Below, in pieces: positions 1-10,938 of a stretch of DNA of 64,000 nt. The notes below the pieces were generated by a model. It was not told where the DNA came from. It saw only the letters and a program-made list of their open reading frames with translations, and ran no database searches. Within the stretch, counting starts at the first letter, position 1. Each line of letters opens with the position of its first letter. The DNA is from Ancistrus triradiatus. Lineage: Eukaryota; Chordata; Actinopteri; Siluriformes; Loricariidae. The translations under genes and the position numbers were made by a program. The stretch lies in assembly GCA_025084515.1 (NCBI GenBank), contig JAJAGP010000014.1, positions 1,368,551-1,432,550 of the forward strand, read 5' to 3'.

Positions 1-186
1 GAACGTGCCATGGTGTGGGAGCCTGTCAGATGCTGGAGCTGGTGAGCTGCTTCACTGTTATAAAGTCAGTTAATGCCGTACAGGGGCATAATGCAGAAAG
101 GTCTGTTACCAGAACTGACCAATTTAACAAGATAATGCTTTTGCCCACGGTGCAAAGTGACTCGAGACCCATCAGGATCGGAAGAG

Positions 187-832
187 TTCAACTTTACAAG
201 GGTTTTTCGTCTCACAGTAAACAAAATAGCCAGGAGATGTTTTTAACTACTGTGGTCTTTTTTTTGGAATGTAATACTTCTGATATTTTTAAATCAGTAA
301 CAGACCAGCACTAACCAGAATAAATCAATTGCTGATTCATATATTTTTTTTGCCCATAAAGATCAGTCGATGTGAAAATGCAACCAGATTGCCTCTCGCA
401 TTCAAGTCCAAGGCTATTGACAGCATTATCCGTACTACTGCTGTACAACGCAGAGCCAATCCATGTTACCTGCCAATCTCTGACCTACACGTGATCTGAT
501 TTAGAGCACACACCATATGGACGAAAGTATTGGGACACTCCTGATCCAGTGAATTAAGTCCCATTTCCACAGATGTATAATATCAAATCAAGCAGCTAGC
601 TATGCAGTCTGCCCTTACAAACATTAGTGAGAGAACAGGTCACCCTAAAGATCTCACTGAATTCAAGCATGGTGCTGTGATAATAATACTGCAATAGGTC
701 CTTACAGGCATGGTTGGGCGAGTTTGGTTTGGTGTGGAAGAACTCGACAGGCCCAGATTTAAACTTTACAGAGGCTGTTTCGTCTCACATTAAACACAAA
801 AAAGGCAGGAGATGTTTTTAGAGCTACTGTGG
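187..832 (+). repeat. Dispersed direct repeat, two copies (187-256 and 758-832)
   Basis: The two copies share ACTTTACA, then TTTCGTCTCACA or TTTCGTCTCACAT, then AGGAGATGTTTTTA and CTACTGTGG in the same order. They lie either side of the Tc1-like relic. They may be two copies of one interspersed repeat or a local duplication. Confidence 0.6.
515..753 (+). mobile_element. Internally deleted Tc1/mariner-like element
   Basis: The left part begins with the familiar fish element end ATGGACGAAAGTATTGGGAC, followed by the start-of-transposase region. It then jumps to a segment resembling the region that precedes the last catalytic residue in intact relatives (gagtttggttt, gtgtggaagaactcgac). Most of the transposase reading frame is absent. 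The identification comes from resemblance to a common teleost Tc1-like family and is not a database match. Confidence 0.6.
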
Positions 833-2041
833 CCTGATATGTTTATATTCTTTTCTGTATAATGTGGAGTGATTCTTAAAACTCTAGGGTACTTTGGTGT
901 GACTTTCATGACGTAGGATCTGTATCAGTGCTCATCCTGGGGCCTATCTATGCAGATGTAAGGCACGCTGGCATATGGGGCAGCTGATAGAACGTTGAGT
1001 AAACCTTATCAAGCTGTGTGAGAGGCTGACGCAAGACGCACTTACAAGTTCTGATTAGATGCATCTGCTGCATGAATGCAAAGGTAGGTCATGTCCTAAG
1101 AGGAAAAAAAACATTATTAGAATATAATATATGGCAGTTCTAAGAATACATAGGAAAGAAACACTTTTAATTTGGATTTCACTCAGCATATACTCGTTTC
1201 ATGCACACGGATTTACATTAGTTACCCCTGGTGTCTCGTTTAAGAGCGCTTTACTCGTTGAACATCACTGCCCTCTTGTGGTCAAGACCCTGTATACTTG
1301 TTCTGCGTTATAATGTGACACTAAATTAAACCTAGGCCGAGCCTAGACCACAATCCATAGCATAGGCGAGTGCGCCCCCTTGCTGGATTGCCCGACAGTG
1401 GCAGCTTGGCAGTATTATGGTCTTGTACTGAATCTTGTTTCTTCTGGTCAGTAGTCCAGTACTGTACGTTCTGTGCCACCACAGTTCAATTCCATCGTTT
1501 GCACTTTCAAGGACTTGAACCTAAAGGAGGCTTTATGTTCCTAAAACAAACTGTCTTCAAGAATAGGTTTGAGTTCTCATTGAGATGCATTACATACATT
1601 TTTTCAAAGTAAGCCATGTTTTATGGGGGGTGCCAATATTTTTGGAGTTGCATGTACACGCTGCAGTGGTCAATTTATCAGGCACTTGTATGATTCCCAC
1701 AATTTTGCCATCATTCACATAAAAAACCCCACCACTGACCAGATACTGTTAGGGTTGTAATCAGGGAGAGTCGTGTTACTGGGTTTGTAAACACACAGTC
1801 TGCGTGTTTACTAGCCTAACAGGCACAGATTAGGTCATTCTTAATTTGATGGTTCTGGCCCTTTGTGATTTTCCGAATAAAGAAGTTGGCGAATAAGTAC
1901 TGTATTTTGAACCACACCTAGGATCAGCTTCTGGTACAAACAGCACAGCAGCCATGGACCACTAACAACTGTGCAAAGGTGAAAATGTCCAACTTCCCTC
2001 TTACCACCCACTCTCTTTAAAAGGGAAGCTTGTGATTTTAC

Positions 2042-2124
2042 CTCCAACACAGGTTTGGCATTGTTGTACACAGACAGGATGTGGGTAATGCCATTCTGGG
2101 ACAGACTTTCTCTGTTCTCCGAGT
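2042..2124 (-). CDS. dusp22: dusp22-like coding exon 3
   Basis: This is an 83-nt exon after a ccactcgcag acceptor and before a gtaaaatc donor. The split codon GAC (G from exon 2, AC here) restores the frame. It encodes DSENRESLSQ and then NGITHILSV, matching the beta-strand region of DUSP22, and ends at KPVLE. Confidence 0.86.
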
Positions 2125-3784
2125 CTGCGAGTGGAAAACAGTCAGTGACCACAAAGCACAGATTTCTTATTAATATGAAAAAACGAATTAACTTCACACG
2201 CCAGCATTAGCTAGTGCTAAATAGTAAAGCGCTACATTTAGGAGTAGTGCAATTGAACTTAAGTTTTAAATCATAAAAAAGGCAATTCTAATGAAGCCAG
2301 GCTGTGAAAAGCTTGATCTGGCACCGCACCATATCTGTGCAGCTGTTACGTGTCATTCAGAGACGGGGTAGCTTTCACAAACTCGGACAAGCTGTGACAT
2401 TAAGCCACGTAACGAATAATAAACAGAAAAGAAACGCAAATGCATAGCTTGTTTTGTCTAGTTTTTCATCTAGCATTATTGTAATATAGAATACAATCCA
2501 TACATACAATACATCTTTAATGTTTCCCTTTCACAGCAAAGATGATCTCATAAAGTCCTTGAGATGATTCATCGGATAATGCTGTTGTTATATCACAGTC
2601 TGATCGGTGAACGTGTTTAACAGTTCATCTGTGGGTCTATTTTAGGTGTTGTGGAGCACCGGAGGATTCCACAGTGCAACTGAAGCAGCAGCTATAAATA
2701 GAGATGATGTGAGACGTCGCAGAATGTGACTGCTGACATCATTTCAGGCCAGGAATATCTCAAATATATTGTATTTTATGAGCATCGCTGATGTATGACG
2801 TCCAAAGAAGCACTTGTATTTTAATATCTCAGTATGCTGACTCTATATAGACAAAGTCTAGAATTTGTAAATAGAAAGACATGAGATTATGTAATATTCA
2901 TATTTGCATTGATTTTTTTGCCTTTTTAAACCCTCGTTTAACCTGGTCAGGAACGTGGGGGCTCCAGCGCCCGGAGAACACATGCCACAGGTGTAAGCGT
3001 ACCAAGGATGAGACGACAGTTCGTTGCAAGGCTGGCAGGGCTTGCTGTCCAGCTCCACCAGGGGATGATCCCCCAACCAGATTTGTCTCAATCAAACACG
3101 TTCAATCATGACTGCATGTGACACCTGACCTGGCCAGAAGGCATGGCTGGGACATAACCCAGGTCACTGCAATGGGGGTCTGCCTTGGGTAATTACAACC
3201 TTCTCTAGTAACAAAATAAATGAAAAGATAATAAAAATGTTAGTCTTACCTCTTATATTTCCTAAATAGAGACCATCAACAACCTATATAAGAAAGCGGT
3301 AATTAGTTCAGAATAGCTTTTACTGAAACACTCAACAATAAACTTAATATTCAACACTACAACGACCTTATTAACATTTCTGACAAACATTAACATTAAT
3401 CTTAGAGACCGTTTGAGACAGCGAATGTCAACATGGGTTTCTAATCAGTAAAGTTAAGTAGCAGAAGCTCACTCTCCCATTTCTTTACCAAACCGAGCCT
3501 AGCTTGTATAACCGCGCACAGGCCGAATCACGAATGGCTCCCTACTAAAAACGTAGTGCACTATATAAGTTCGACAAGCACCAATTTCATACCCTGTGCA
3601 GGGACCCTACAAAGGGCGCAACTACTGATTCGGAATCCAGCCTTAGCCTAGTTACGGCGTCTCCTACGGTTGACATACCAAACCGCTAACAAACATACTT
3701 GGGAAGTAGCTACAGCGCAGTACATTTTATAAAGTGATCCCAAAAGGTTTTAGCAGAGATTACCTTATTCATTCCGTTCCCCAT
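2042..3784 (-). CDS. dusp22: DUSP22/DUSP15-like dual-specificity phosphatase, 5' part only
   Basis: Three minus-strand exons join in frame: 3764-3784 (MGNGMNK), 3250-3283 (VVDGLYLGNIR plus one base) and 2042-2124 (ending NNAKPVLE). Together they encode the first 46 residues. All junctions have GT donors and AG acceptors, with phases 0, 1 and 0. The MGNGMNK start is the N-myristoylation leader typical of DUSP22 and DUSP15, and the segments GLYLGN and ITHILSV match the start of the phosphatase fold. These small atypical DUSPs dephosphorylate Tyr and Ser/Thr and modulate JNK and related signalling at membranes. The catalytic HCxxxxxR loop is not in the window, so the remaining exons must lie left of position 1. 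The choice of DUSP22 over DUSP15 rests on overall resemblance and is not certain. No 5'UTR or promoter could be fixed. Confidence 0.85.
2940..3205. other. Unexplained GC-rich block in dusp22-like intron 2
   Basis: About 265 bp is clearly richer in G and C than the AT-rich intron around it. It contains short open frames on both strands but has no recognisable protein, splice frame or tRNA-like box. A transposon-derived insertion is the simplest explanation. I do not recognise the family. Confidence 0.4.
3250..3283 (-). CDS. dusp22: dusp22-like coding exon 2
   Basis: This is a 34-nt exon after a ctatatag acceptor and before a gtaaga donor. It encodes VVDGLYLGNIR plus the first base of the next codon. 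GLYLGN is the family signature at the start of the phosphatase domain. Confidence 0.85.
3480..3660. repeat. Interspersed repeat with 'gtagtgcactatata' core
   Basis: The stretch contains AATGGCTCCCTACTA, GTAGTGCACTATATA and TGATTCGGAATCCAGCC. I recognise this arrangement as a common fish interspersed repeat. Decayed relatives seem to occur at about 8085-8240 and 55019-55090 in this window. Confidence 0.5.
3764..3784 (-). CDS. dusp22: dusp22-like coding exon 1
   Basis: Starts at ATG (complement of 3782-3784) and encodes MGNGMNK. The exon ends on a codon boundary before a gtaatc donor. Gly2 is the expected myristoylation site. Confidence 0.85.
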
Positions 3785-5440
3785 GGCTTTAGGAGAAGAG
3801 AATTGATTACTATTCTGTTACTAAAAATGTTGGAGCTGTGCTCCGGTTCCCATGAAGGCTAGCACAGAGGACACAGATTTAACATTTACTTATAGAGGAC
3901 GCAACTGGGCGAAAAAGCAGCAGTGCGGGTATAAAACGTTGTTCCAAGTAGTCCGGGTCAGACTTATTTTCCAGTTAATATTTCTCAGAGAGCTACATGT
4001 AAGCCCATCCGGACTTTTACTGAAATGATTACAATAAACGGAACGGATATTACTGCGCCATGAAGTGAGTGACATCACACCGGGGGATCTCTTATTTAAC
4101 TCCTTCTACTCAGACTTGGACTTTGTTTGTTTGCCATGGCATTTGGTCCTACTTTAATTCGAACTTTGTATCTACATTCACTGCCCTTTTGCTGTGTAAG
4201 TGCAATTTGTAGATACTATCAGTAGCCAACGTGTCCAGTTTGTTAGCTCTCTTACCTCATCAGTTAAGGATAAAGGACTGTGTTGGTCCTACCCCTGAGC
4301 ACAAGAATAACAGAAGTCCAGCTGATTCTGTACTATGGTGAGAAACTGACCAGAGGTGAAGGACATTTCTGCCTCTATAAATCACAGCAGGTATTTAATA
4401 AATTGGTCCATAAGTTCTGTGTTTAAAACTAGATCTCCTCTACTTCTCCTGAGGTACCAGGCAGTGAGAACCATCCATCAACTAACTGTGACCGTGGTAG
4501 TCCTATGGTGCTGGATGTGTTCGAGGGTTAATGGTAAATTTAAACATATAAAGTACGCAGGAAATGTAGGTCTACATGACAGACATGGCCATTGAGTGTT
4601 GGTACAAGAAACGTGTGCCTGTTAAACCGGCAATTGAGTTCAAACTCACTGCGATCTACAAATTAACTTCTTGATTTATACACGATGTTTGTCATGTTGT
4701 TTATGAATGAACCATAAATATTTAAAAAATCCAAGTAGGCCATAACTTACAGATGTTAACGTTTATGGGAAAACTGGACAGAACTATTATTGGACTCATT
4801 GTGATATTTGCCAAAGTTCTCCTATAAATAATAAAAAGATTAAATCTCTGAGCAGAAACGCCAATCGCTGGAAATTAGTGACAAACAAATAATGGACCAC
4901 CAACATAGATTCAAAAACAAGGCCATGACCGGTTACTATGTTGAGAGCGGATGCACTCCATATAAACTGTTATGAAACGGAATTAATTCGGTCCTCAGTT
5001 AATCAATAAACGCTTCTATTTTAGACCTAAAAATCTATTTAGGACGATCCAGGCTGCGCTTCCATGTTTGGGAATGTCCATTAAACTTCTACAGACAAGA
5101 TCAGGTGACCTTTGTTTACTGTAATGAGGGAAATCAAGGGATCTGATGATTGTACCGAGAGCGTACTTTTTCCCTACCGTTTTTAAACCTTTTTCCTGGT
5201 GAGAGGCAAGTTTTGGGCATCACAAACAGAAGCGTGCCCCTCAGTGGGCACTCTTAACAATAAAATTCACATGACTGTGTTGTTCCTCCTCAGGCTTTTA
5301 TAAAAGCTTGAATTCTTTGAGGCATGTTTCAAGCCTGGCCTTGGTCCAATAAATTAGAAAAAAAATAAATTCATCCACAAGTTGAATTTTTATAAATAAT
5401 GATGAGAAATCCAAAGTCGTGATCATGTTGGGGTAAGAAT
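3785..5440. other. Intergenic stretch between dusp22-like and COX4I1
   Basis: It is AT-rich, and no open frame resembles a known protein. It separates the 5' end of the dusp22-like gene from the 3' end of COX4I1. The dusp22-like promoter should lie in the right-hand flank of exon 1, but I see no clear TATA box or CpG island. Confidence 0.5.
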
Positions 5441-5446
5441 TTTATT
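5441..5446 (-). terminator. COX4I1 polyadenylation signal AATAAA
   Basis: The complement reads AATAAA about 140 nt downstream of the COX4I1 stop codon, a plausible distance for the short 3'UTR of this gene. Confidence 0.6.
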
Positions 5447-5583
5447 TTCTTTACAGTACAGAATATCGTTAAGAGGAAGTGAACTTCCAGAACACATTTA
5501 CTGAGGTACTGAAAACAGCCGGTTTGACTGTTGTCATCAAGTAGTTGTGTAACATGGTCCACTGACAAATAGCAAATTTTTAA

Positions 5584-5717
5584 TTACTTCCAGGTTTTGT
5601 TTTCATAGTCCCATTTGGCGGAGAAACCCTCGACGGGATTGATCCTCATGTCCAGCATTCTCTGGAGCTCCTTCTGCTTGTACTCGGGGTCGAAGGTCTC
5701 AGGGACGTCTCCATAAA
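5584..5717 (-). CDS. cox4i1: COX4I1 terminal coding exon
   Basis: This exon encodes the intermembrane-space tail, including the family signature RMLDMRINP, and ends KWDYENKTWK followed by TAA at 5584-5586. Confidence 0.97.
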
Positions 5718-7295
5718 CTACAAAAGACAAGCGGCAACACGGTTCGACGTGGATCGAATGTTTGTGGACTTATTAACGTCATGCCAGCATCAACGGCTGT
5801 ATTCAAAACCCACCATATTTCCTCTGCCACAGCACGACGAGGCCAGTTAAGCCGAAGAAGAACAAAATCCCACCGAACACGGACTTCCACTCCCCTGAGC
5901 CCTTGGTCATTTCAGCAAAGCTGTCCTTAAAGCTGATACGGTACACTGGAACGAGCAAAATCTCTTTCATGAATCGGAAAGCACCGCACAGCATGTGAAA
6001 GGCAAACCGCTCCTGTATACTTACACGCAATCTTCTCCTCATTGGACAGTGCCGCCCAGGAGCCCTTCTCCTTCTCTTTGAGGGACTTCTGATCCGAACT
6101 CAGGTCCTGAACATACCTGATCTCAGGCAGAGGGCTCTCACGTCGGTCAAAATAGGCCGGGAGGGTGTAGTCCTCAACCTTAGCGACTCCTGGGAGGACG
6201 ACAGAAAGTCCAGAACTCCAGTTAATGGCCAATATGGCAAATTTAGACATCAGAGTGCCCGACGCCTGATATATAACGCCAATATCCTATTTTTTGTTTG
6301 CAACTGATGAAACAAAAAAATAAATGCGACAAATGTTAATGAACATTTATTTACATTTGACATGCACTACTTGCAGTCTGTCCTTTTTATAAATAAAAAA
6401 GAATCAAGTTTTGTTGCACTTAACAACATTTATTACCAGATATGACCCGCATCTTGTTTCTGGGGGAAAGAAATATGTAAATACTTGCAACACAAACAAT
6501 GTTAGAGCCATGCACATGGGGGCAGCATCTTTTTGTTTTTAATCCCAGTTCCAGTTAAGAGCAGCAACTTGTAATCCAGGAAACAGTTTCTCTGCATTTT
6601 CTGCACAATTTGCTCATGCTGGTTAGGGTTACAGAGCAGTCCGTGTCCTGTCTGGGAATTCACTTGGTGCTAGGCCATTGTGGGCGATCAGTTCCCCAAG
6701 CCCTCCCTAAATCAGGCGAGGTAGGTAAACAGAACAGGCGTCTCTCTCCTCGCTCTCAGGTCCAGCTGGGGTTAGCTAAGCTCTTGTCAGCTCCCTTTTA
6801 GTAACCCCAGGCTTATCTACACACTTTATGGCTGACTAAAGTAACATCATGACTGCTAATGGCGTACACTTTTCTGTCTACTCATCAAACGCACTGGGAG
6901 AGACTCGCTTCTCGCAACAAACCAACCAAGCTAGAGTGCGCCACATGCACGGGTGCGGAAAATGGTGCATTTTAAAGAAAATACCCTCTCAACTGTGAGC
7001 TCCTATTGAGAAGGTGCATCATTTCAGCACGGATGCTCACACCAACCTCTTGAATCACAGGAAACACCAGTAAACACGTAGTGCTTTGCCACATCCGTCA
7101 GGTTGAAACCAAAACATTGCCACACTGGCATGTCATCATCCTTCTTTTGAGCAAACTCGTCCTGAGCATGCACTGCTGCTCGATGTGTTTAATATTAAAC
7201 AGGAGATATAAAACGAACTTACCATGCCCACGCAGGCAGGCTGAAGTCGATAAGGCTCTCTTTCCAACAAGACGAAGTGCTCTAGTCGCAAGCAT
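5584..7295 (-). CDS. cox4i1: Cytochrome c oxidase subunit 4 isoform 1, mitochondrial precursor
   Basis: Four coding exons (7223-7295, 6025-6189, 5814-5945, 5584-5717) splice with intact GT-AG signals and compatible phases into 504 nt, or 167 aa, against 169 in human. The product is the nuclear-encoded subunit IV of respiratory complex IV in the inner mitochondrial membrane. It contributes to assembly and to ATP/ADP regulation of the enzyme. Residues 1 to about 24 are basic with few acidic residues, as in a cleaved presequence (MLATRALRLVGKRALSTSA). Conserved EDYTLPAY, SFAEM and the C-terminal KWDYENKTWK are visible, and one membrane helix spans about residues 101-119. The start is the ATG just inside the acceptor of the first coding exon. 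Isoform 1 is preferred over COX4I2 because EMC8 lies next door, head to head, as in mammals. Confidence 0.97.
5814..5945 (-). CDS. cox4i1: COX4I1 coding exon 3 (membrane helix)
   Basis: This exon encodes YRISFKDSFAEM and then the single transmembrane helix (GGILFFFGLTGLVVLW). It ends in phase 1 at a gtgggt donor, giving KY-VYG across the junction. Confidence 0.96.
6025..6189 (-). CDS. cox4i1: COX4I1 coding exon 2
   Basis: This exon encodes the matrix-facing domain (VAKVEDYTLPAYFDRRESPL onward to NEEKIA). The donor gtaagt at 6024-6019 is the only choice that gives the conserved ALYR junction. Confidence 0.96.
7223..7295 (-). CDS. cox4i1: COX4I1 coding exon 1 (presequence)
   Basis: This exon encodes the mitochondrial presequence, starting MLATRALRLV and ending RGH plus one base before a gtaagttc donor. 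A tttacacag acceptor sits one base upstream of the ATG, so a non-coding exon must precede it. Confidence 0.96.
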
Positions 7296-8084
7296 TCTGT
7301 GTAAAAATAAATAAATACTTTAAAAAAATGTCTTCTCTTTGTTCTACAAAAAAGAAAGGAATAAGCAATAGTGTTACTGATACGACACGCGATGACAATG
7401 GTCACCTGTAAACCAGAGACTCTACTGCACCCAGCTTTAAACCAGTTTTGTTGCATCCTTAATGTAAACAACTGAACCTTTCATTTACGAATCTATAGCA
7501 AATGCCTGTTTAGGTTTTGAAGTTTGAGGTGGTTAAATTTTTGTTTAAAGAATGGCAAGGTGGAGCAATCGAAAACGTTTACAAAAACAATTTGACAAAA
7601 AAGGTGATACAAATCGTGGTTTTGGCTCTCTTACTGGCCTGTGCCTTGTTACATTATGTTACTATACTTAATATTTGTTAGGATTCATGAGGATTCATTT
7701 ATATTATTCTCAATATTCAAATAGTGACATTAGGATTTGTTATAGCAATACTTGCTGCTTGGATTTGTACATTAGAAGCCATGTATATATAAAATATTTG
7801 TATGTTTTGTTTTACATCATACTTCTGCTCCCTAATGCAAGTACAACAGGTAGTGGGTTAGCTTAGCAAAACAACTAGTTAGCTCGTAGCTTTGAGAACA
7901 GTGACAAGGTCATGATTGAGTGGAGCACAATATTTTCTCTTTTATAATATTCACCTTCACAACTTATATAAATAACAAACTTAAACCGGAACGATATAAA
8001 TAACTTGTGTAACGATCTCTGGCGCCTGCTAAAGCAATTCAGTACATTTATTACGGCGCTAGCCTGCTTACAGTATTACAAACA

Positions 8085-8240
8085 GAAATACCCCGGTTAA
8101 ACTCCAAATACCTCCTTATTAGACTTAAACCTAGGGCACTACGCATATATAAAATAAAGCATACACACTATGTAGGGAACCTACATAGGAAGTGAAGAGT
8201 GATTCAGTATTCCGCCGTACAGAAAAGCCAATGCGGCAGT
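8085..8240. repeat. Decayed interspersed repeat in COX4I1 5'UTR intron
   Basis: GGGCACTACGCATATATAAA and TATGTAGGGAACC with GTGATTCAGTATTCCG resemble, in degraded form, the repeat at 3480-3660. It lies in the intron between the candidate 5'UTR exon and the first coding exon. Confidence 0.4.
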
Positions 8241-8423
8241 CAATTCACCCGCCCGGCTCAATGTCACTGTCAGTTTTCAAGCAGTTTGCATAAATATAAA
8301 TTGACACAGCTGAACTTCCAAAGACAGGACAAAATTTAAAGCACATGTTCAACAGCTACAAAATTTAAAAGCGCATTAAAACAATAAATCCCAAAACCTC
8401 GGCTCTTGATCCCGATAACCTAC

Positions 8424-8505
8424 CTCTTCTCCGGCGGCCGCTCACTGCAAAGGAGGACGGATGAAGTATGCACCGGAAACACAGTCGAGCTAGGCATTGT
8501 GGGTA
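8424..8505 (-). promoter_or_regulatory. COX4I1 5'UTR exon and promoter with ZNF143-type motif
   Basis: On the minus strand a GC-rich segment, GCAGTGAGCGGCCGCC..., ends at 8424 with the donor gtaggttatc. It is a good candidate for the non-coding first exon that must precede the acceptor at 7296. Upstream of it, the complement of 8494-8505 reads TACCCACAATGC, the core of the ZNF143/STAF site found in many housekeeping promoters. A CCGGAA-type ETS core occurs on the plus strand at 8473-8478. The transcription start itself is inferred. Confidence 0.55.
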
Positions 8506-10240
8506 CCAATTTGCGAGAAATAAAAGGAGAGAGAAATTTAAATGCGTAAAACTTTTCAAACCTAAAATACACACATATTTTTAATATCTCGAAATATGCA
8601 GTATATGTGGTATAAATGACATTTTTAACGTTTCCGATGATTTACGACAGTGAAACTGGACAGCATTAATCGCCATTGTGGCTCAAATCTGTTCGCTAGC
8701 GTGCGCAGTCCTGCACTTGAACTTCGCTCTGGCTGACACTTCGTACTTATTGTACGAAGAAGTTTGTTTAGTAAACGTTATTAAACAAAGCGTTCAAGTC
8801 TTATTCAAAAATATTATATTTGGCTGCCATATCCTATTAATAGGGCTGCCAAAGAAAATGCTAATCTCGTTATTTTAATTCATACATACTATTTTAATGA
8901 ATACAATACATCCCATGTGTATAATTAACAAATATAGAAAGCAATAGAATCGTGATATACCACAAAAGGGCCAACAGCCAGTCTCACTGGTTACACAAGT
9001 TCTTATTGTGTAGCAGTAACATAATGCTAAAGTTTGGAAGTGTCAGTTATTTTTGCATGTGTTATCTTTAGTGTGTTTCTGCAGTCGCATCCTAGTGGTT
9101 TCTTTATTTATGTTTTTGCCATTATGATAATGGTTACTTGTCGTTTTTATTACGTATTTCAAACGTTTTTAATTTTTGAAACAGTGCAGATAGCAATAAA
9201 AACAGATAGCAATACAAATTCGGAACATTGCTAAATTTGGCATAGTTTTGAGTATTTGAACACTTCTCTTGATCATTGAAATATTTGATTTGTATTACTT
9301 TGCTACCTCGAGGACTTTTTTCTAACTGTAGGTTGAATAAAATAGCTAATATAAAAATGCATGAAGAGCAGGTGTGTCCGGTTTGTGTGTCCAGTATACT
9401 TACTTTTTTTATGTTCAGTAAAATGTCATGGTCATCAGCAGTGGACTGCCCTCTTACGTTGGACTGCAGTGACCTAATTCAGTATAATATACTGTATATA
9501 CATACACAGTAGTCCCATGCCTTATGGAGTGCAGCTGGATGCCACTGTCGCTCCTGTTTTTTCCTCTTTTTGTTTTGAAAATGAAATACCTGAGTTGTAT
9601 TGTGGTAGACGGTACACAGACATATAGGGTCCACTGGAATACTACATGCTACAAAATACTGCAAAAAACATCAGTGTTGTTGACACGCAGCCTAATTTAT
9701 ACCGCCTTTGCAGTGGGTTTTAGTGCTTAAACGTTTGTGAACACTGAATTTTCTACATAAATATAAACTAAACCATCAACATATTACACATGGCCATTTA
9801 ATTATTGATGAAAATGATTGAATATTACAAATTTGTGAGTGACAAAAGTATGGAAACTTTGTGACTCCCTCTACACAAGACAAAACATTTCCAGTAACTG
9901 ATGATCAGTCCTTCATAACGGACATTTAGCCTAAATCTGTGTGACTGCGTATTTGTGGAGTTAAAACTCTTTTAAGGTTATTTTGCAACTTTTTTTCCAA
10001 CTCTCTTTCTGGTATCCTTTTTTCACTTCTACAAATGTTATGAGGAAAGTAAGTGAATGGAAATAAACGTCTTTTTCTTTTGTTGTTCTTTTTTATTAAT
10101 ACGGGAGCCCGTGTTTAATGCGTTCAAAGAAACTATTAAGACAGAGCCACAATGTCGTCCTGTTTCACGCCGCAAACGTCGTGTTTTACGGTACCGGTGT
10201 GAGGAGGGCAAATCCCCCTCTTCCTTAAGTGAAGGGTTAG
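8506..10240. other. Intergenic stretch between COX4I1 and EMC8
   Basis: It is AT-rich with no credible coding exon. A short perfect inverted repeat (CTTCGTAC...GTACGAAG) lies at about 8739-8758. The two genes are divergent but separated by about 2.2 kb, so the tightly shared promoter known in mammals is not evident here. Confidence 0.5.
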
Positions 10241-10725
10241 TTATCCCACCCGTATTGCTCCAGCTCCCGCCTCCTGTGCTGCGATTGGTTAGTAGAGTCG
10301 CCTCTGTTGCGTTATGATTGGCTAGCATTCATACTGGTCGTGCTCCACTGGCATGAGTGGAAGTCTTGGCCAATCCCAGCGCGCGTGTCGAAATACGTGG
10401 AAAACAGGTGGGTTATAAAGAACCCCGTAAGCAATCCTTCGGAGCCGAGTATGCTTGGGAAGAAGAAGGTAGTTGAGCCGGCAGGTTGTACGATTTACTA
10501 ATTTATACCCCATACGGAGTGGTGAGAGTTGTTAAACAGACATCGTGGCAAATTAAGAGCGCGCTTTATGTTGCAGTCGGATTTCTGCTGGTGTTTAAAG
10601 TCGGTATGAAATTCAGAAGGTAGCCAGCGAGCTAACAGTAAAACCTGCGCTCCTGATCACACGCGCTCTTTATTCATTCATTAATTGGTTATTTATGTTA
10701 ATCGCTCGGATCTGTAACAGCCACC
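10240..10725 (+). promoter_or_regulatory. EMC8 promoter region with CCAAT boxes
   Basis: A relatively CpG-rich stretch contains several CCAAT elements: GATTGG at about 10273 and 10316 (inverted) and CCAATC at about 10371. It also has GCGCGCGTGTCG and ends in the Kozak context CCACCATG at the EMC8 start. No clear TATA box is visible. The set-up fits a housekeeping promoter, but the start site is not fixed. Confidence 0.55.
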
Positions 10726-10938
10726 ATGCCTATCAAGCTGACCACTCAGGCTTACTGTAAGATGGTACTGCACGCTGCTAAATATCCTCACTGCGCTGTG
10801 AATGGACTTCTGGTGGCCGAGAAGCAGAAAGACAAAAAGAAAGAGGGGCACAGCACCCAGGTCCTGTGTGTGGACTGTGTGCCGCTGTTTCATGGTACTT
10901 TAGCGCTGGCACCCATGTTGGAGGTGGCACTTTCACTG
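10726..10938 (+). CDS. emc8: EMC8 exon 1
   Basis: This exon holds 71 codons from the ATG to LEVALSL and ends on a codon boundary at the donor gtgagacc. It includes the conserved AYCKMVLHAAKYPHCAVNGL segment. Confidence 0.97.

Larger units (their letters stand above)
1..2041. other. Non-coding left flank / dusp22-like intron
   Basis: I looked on the minus strand for the remaining phosphatase exons, especially the HC...R active site, and saw none. The stretch holds a deleted Tc1-like relic (about 515-753), a duplicated approximately 72-bp segment (187-256 and 758-832) and AT-rich single-copy sequence. The downstream coding exons are therefore probably outside the window. Confidence 0.6.

Noticed and set aside
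10057..10513. Overlapping open frames on both strands just upstream of EMC8
   Set aside because: They lie in the CpG- and CCAAT-rich promoter, have no recognisable protein, and are open probably because of base composition.
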